This document shows, in pieces, positions 19,633-20,040 of a DNA stretch of 20,040 nucleotides. The translations under genes and the position numbers were made by a program. The stretch comes from a virus, in IMG/VR virus record IMGVR_UViG_3300012984_000041, positions 1 to 20,040 of that record; one strand, written 5' to 3'. The notes beneath the pieces are model-generated. The model did not search any database. It saw nothing but the letters and a program-made list of their open reading frames with translations, and had not been told where the DNA came from. The first letter of the stretch is position 1, and every line of letters starts with the position of its first letter.

Positions 19633-20040
19633 AATTGGAAAATTTTTGAAAGCGGATTTTCGTTTTCAGGGAATGGATTTTTGGGTGGTCGAGTGGGTGG
19701 GTTAGTATGTGTTACGGGCGAGGGCGGGGGCCTGCGCGCGGGGGTGGGGGCGGGTGGGGGCGCGCGTGACGCCTACCAGATGTAGGGGTAGGTACTTGCC
19801 TGACCCACTACATGTAGTGCCCATGCGCTGGCAGTGACACAGCCTGTGTTGAAGAACATCAATGATATCATACACTTACATCATACGGTTTAGACACTGA
19901 GATTGTTTCGTTTCCGTAACGATACGCGCGCGTTGTGTGATGGCACCATAAACATATCAATACAATCACACATACAATCCCCCTCTTAATCCCCATAATC
20001 ATATCAATTCAACCAGTCGCATAACCTATCAGGTAATCGC
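19633..20040. other. Non-coding region with palindromes, short repeats and a G-rich tract
   Basis: No ORF of protein-like quality on either strand. Contents: an A/T-rich stretch next to the promoter; a G-rich tract on the + strand (19740-19760); a perfect 14-bp palindrome CACTACATGTAGTG at 19806-19819; palindrome ATGATATCAT at 19862-19871 with ATCATAC repeated at 19867-19873 and 19880-19886; an inverted repeat GTTTCGTT-N5-AACGATAC at 19905-19925 (one mismatch); and an A/T-rich end with CATATCAAT[A/T]CAA at 19953-19965 and 20000-20012. It could be a regulatory hub or replication start; I see no dnaA-like cluster that would prove an origin. Confidence 0.55.
19740..19760 (+). other. G-quadruplex-forming motif
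   Basis: Four G-runs (5, 5, 3 and 5 bases) separated by single bases T, C and T on the + strand, with more G-runs just upstream (around 19716-19730). Single-base loops predict a very stable quadruplex. The region upstream of the operon is otherwise not repetitive in this way. Confidence 0.75.

Noticed and set aside
1-20040. tRNA genes, CRISPR arrays, integrase or lysis genes
   Set aside because: I looked for cloverleaf-like segments, regular direct repeats with spacers, and integrase, lysozyme or spanin-type proteins and found none that I can support in this window.

Overview
The window reads as part of a tailed-phage genome, or a prophage. Every gene I can support lies on the minus strand, so the biological order runs from base 20040 down to base 1. 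The head and neck genes are of podovirus type: a large P22-like portal, a HK97-fold capsid protein, an SU10-type adaptor and a 'MPSTF' tail fibre. Moderately high GC, frequent stop/start overlaps and the style of several proteins suggest an alphaproteobacterial (Rhizobiales-like) host, but this is inference. I see no tRNA, rRNA, CRISPR, integrase or lysis cassette.

Layout in transcription order: (1) 20040-19633 is non-coding, with a G-quadruplex-type tract and several palindromes. (2) 19572-13675 is one tight operon of small genes. It opens with an orphan BrnA-like antitoxin/regulator and an HNH endonuclease. Then come about nine consecutive small, basic, aromatic-rich proteins that look like divergent paralogues, a small two-helix membrane protein, an AlpA-like DNA-binding ORF nested in another frame, a coiled-coil protein, a second HNH gene overlapping both neighbours, a possible Acb2/Tad1-like hairpin protein and a short conserved phage protein. 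A terminator closes this block at 13600-13628. (3) 13590-8313 holds the packaging genes: large terminase interrupted by a class 3 intein with a LAGLIDADG endonuclease, a 43-aa protein, portal and a small acidic protein, closed by a terminator at 8183-8213. (4) 8150-4458 is the head module: GroES-like co-chaperonin, scaffold, a conserved virion-module protein, a second putative head protein, major capsid protein and an endonuclease VII-type HNH gene, closed by a terminator at 4433-4456. (5) 4380-1 is the neck/tail module: two small virion proteins, two neck/adaptor proteins, a zinc-ribbon protein, a small virion protein, a protein built of 22-residue and 10-residue repeats, and the N-terminal 317 residues of a tail fibre that leaves the window.

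The least explained items are: (a) the tandem array of small paralogues between 15.7 and 18.8 kb; (b) two leaders with the same build, in front of terL and of groES, each a sigma70-like promoter whose -35 lies in a TTGAC-N5/6-GTCAA inverted repeat, followed by an intrinsic terminator before the first gene. This layout recalls Q-type antitermination or a small RNA; (c) the terminase intein plus three free-standing HNH genes, i.e. four homing-type nucleases within 15 kb.
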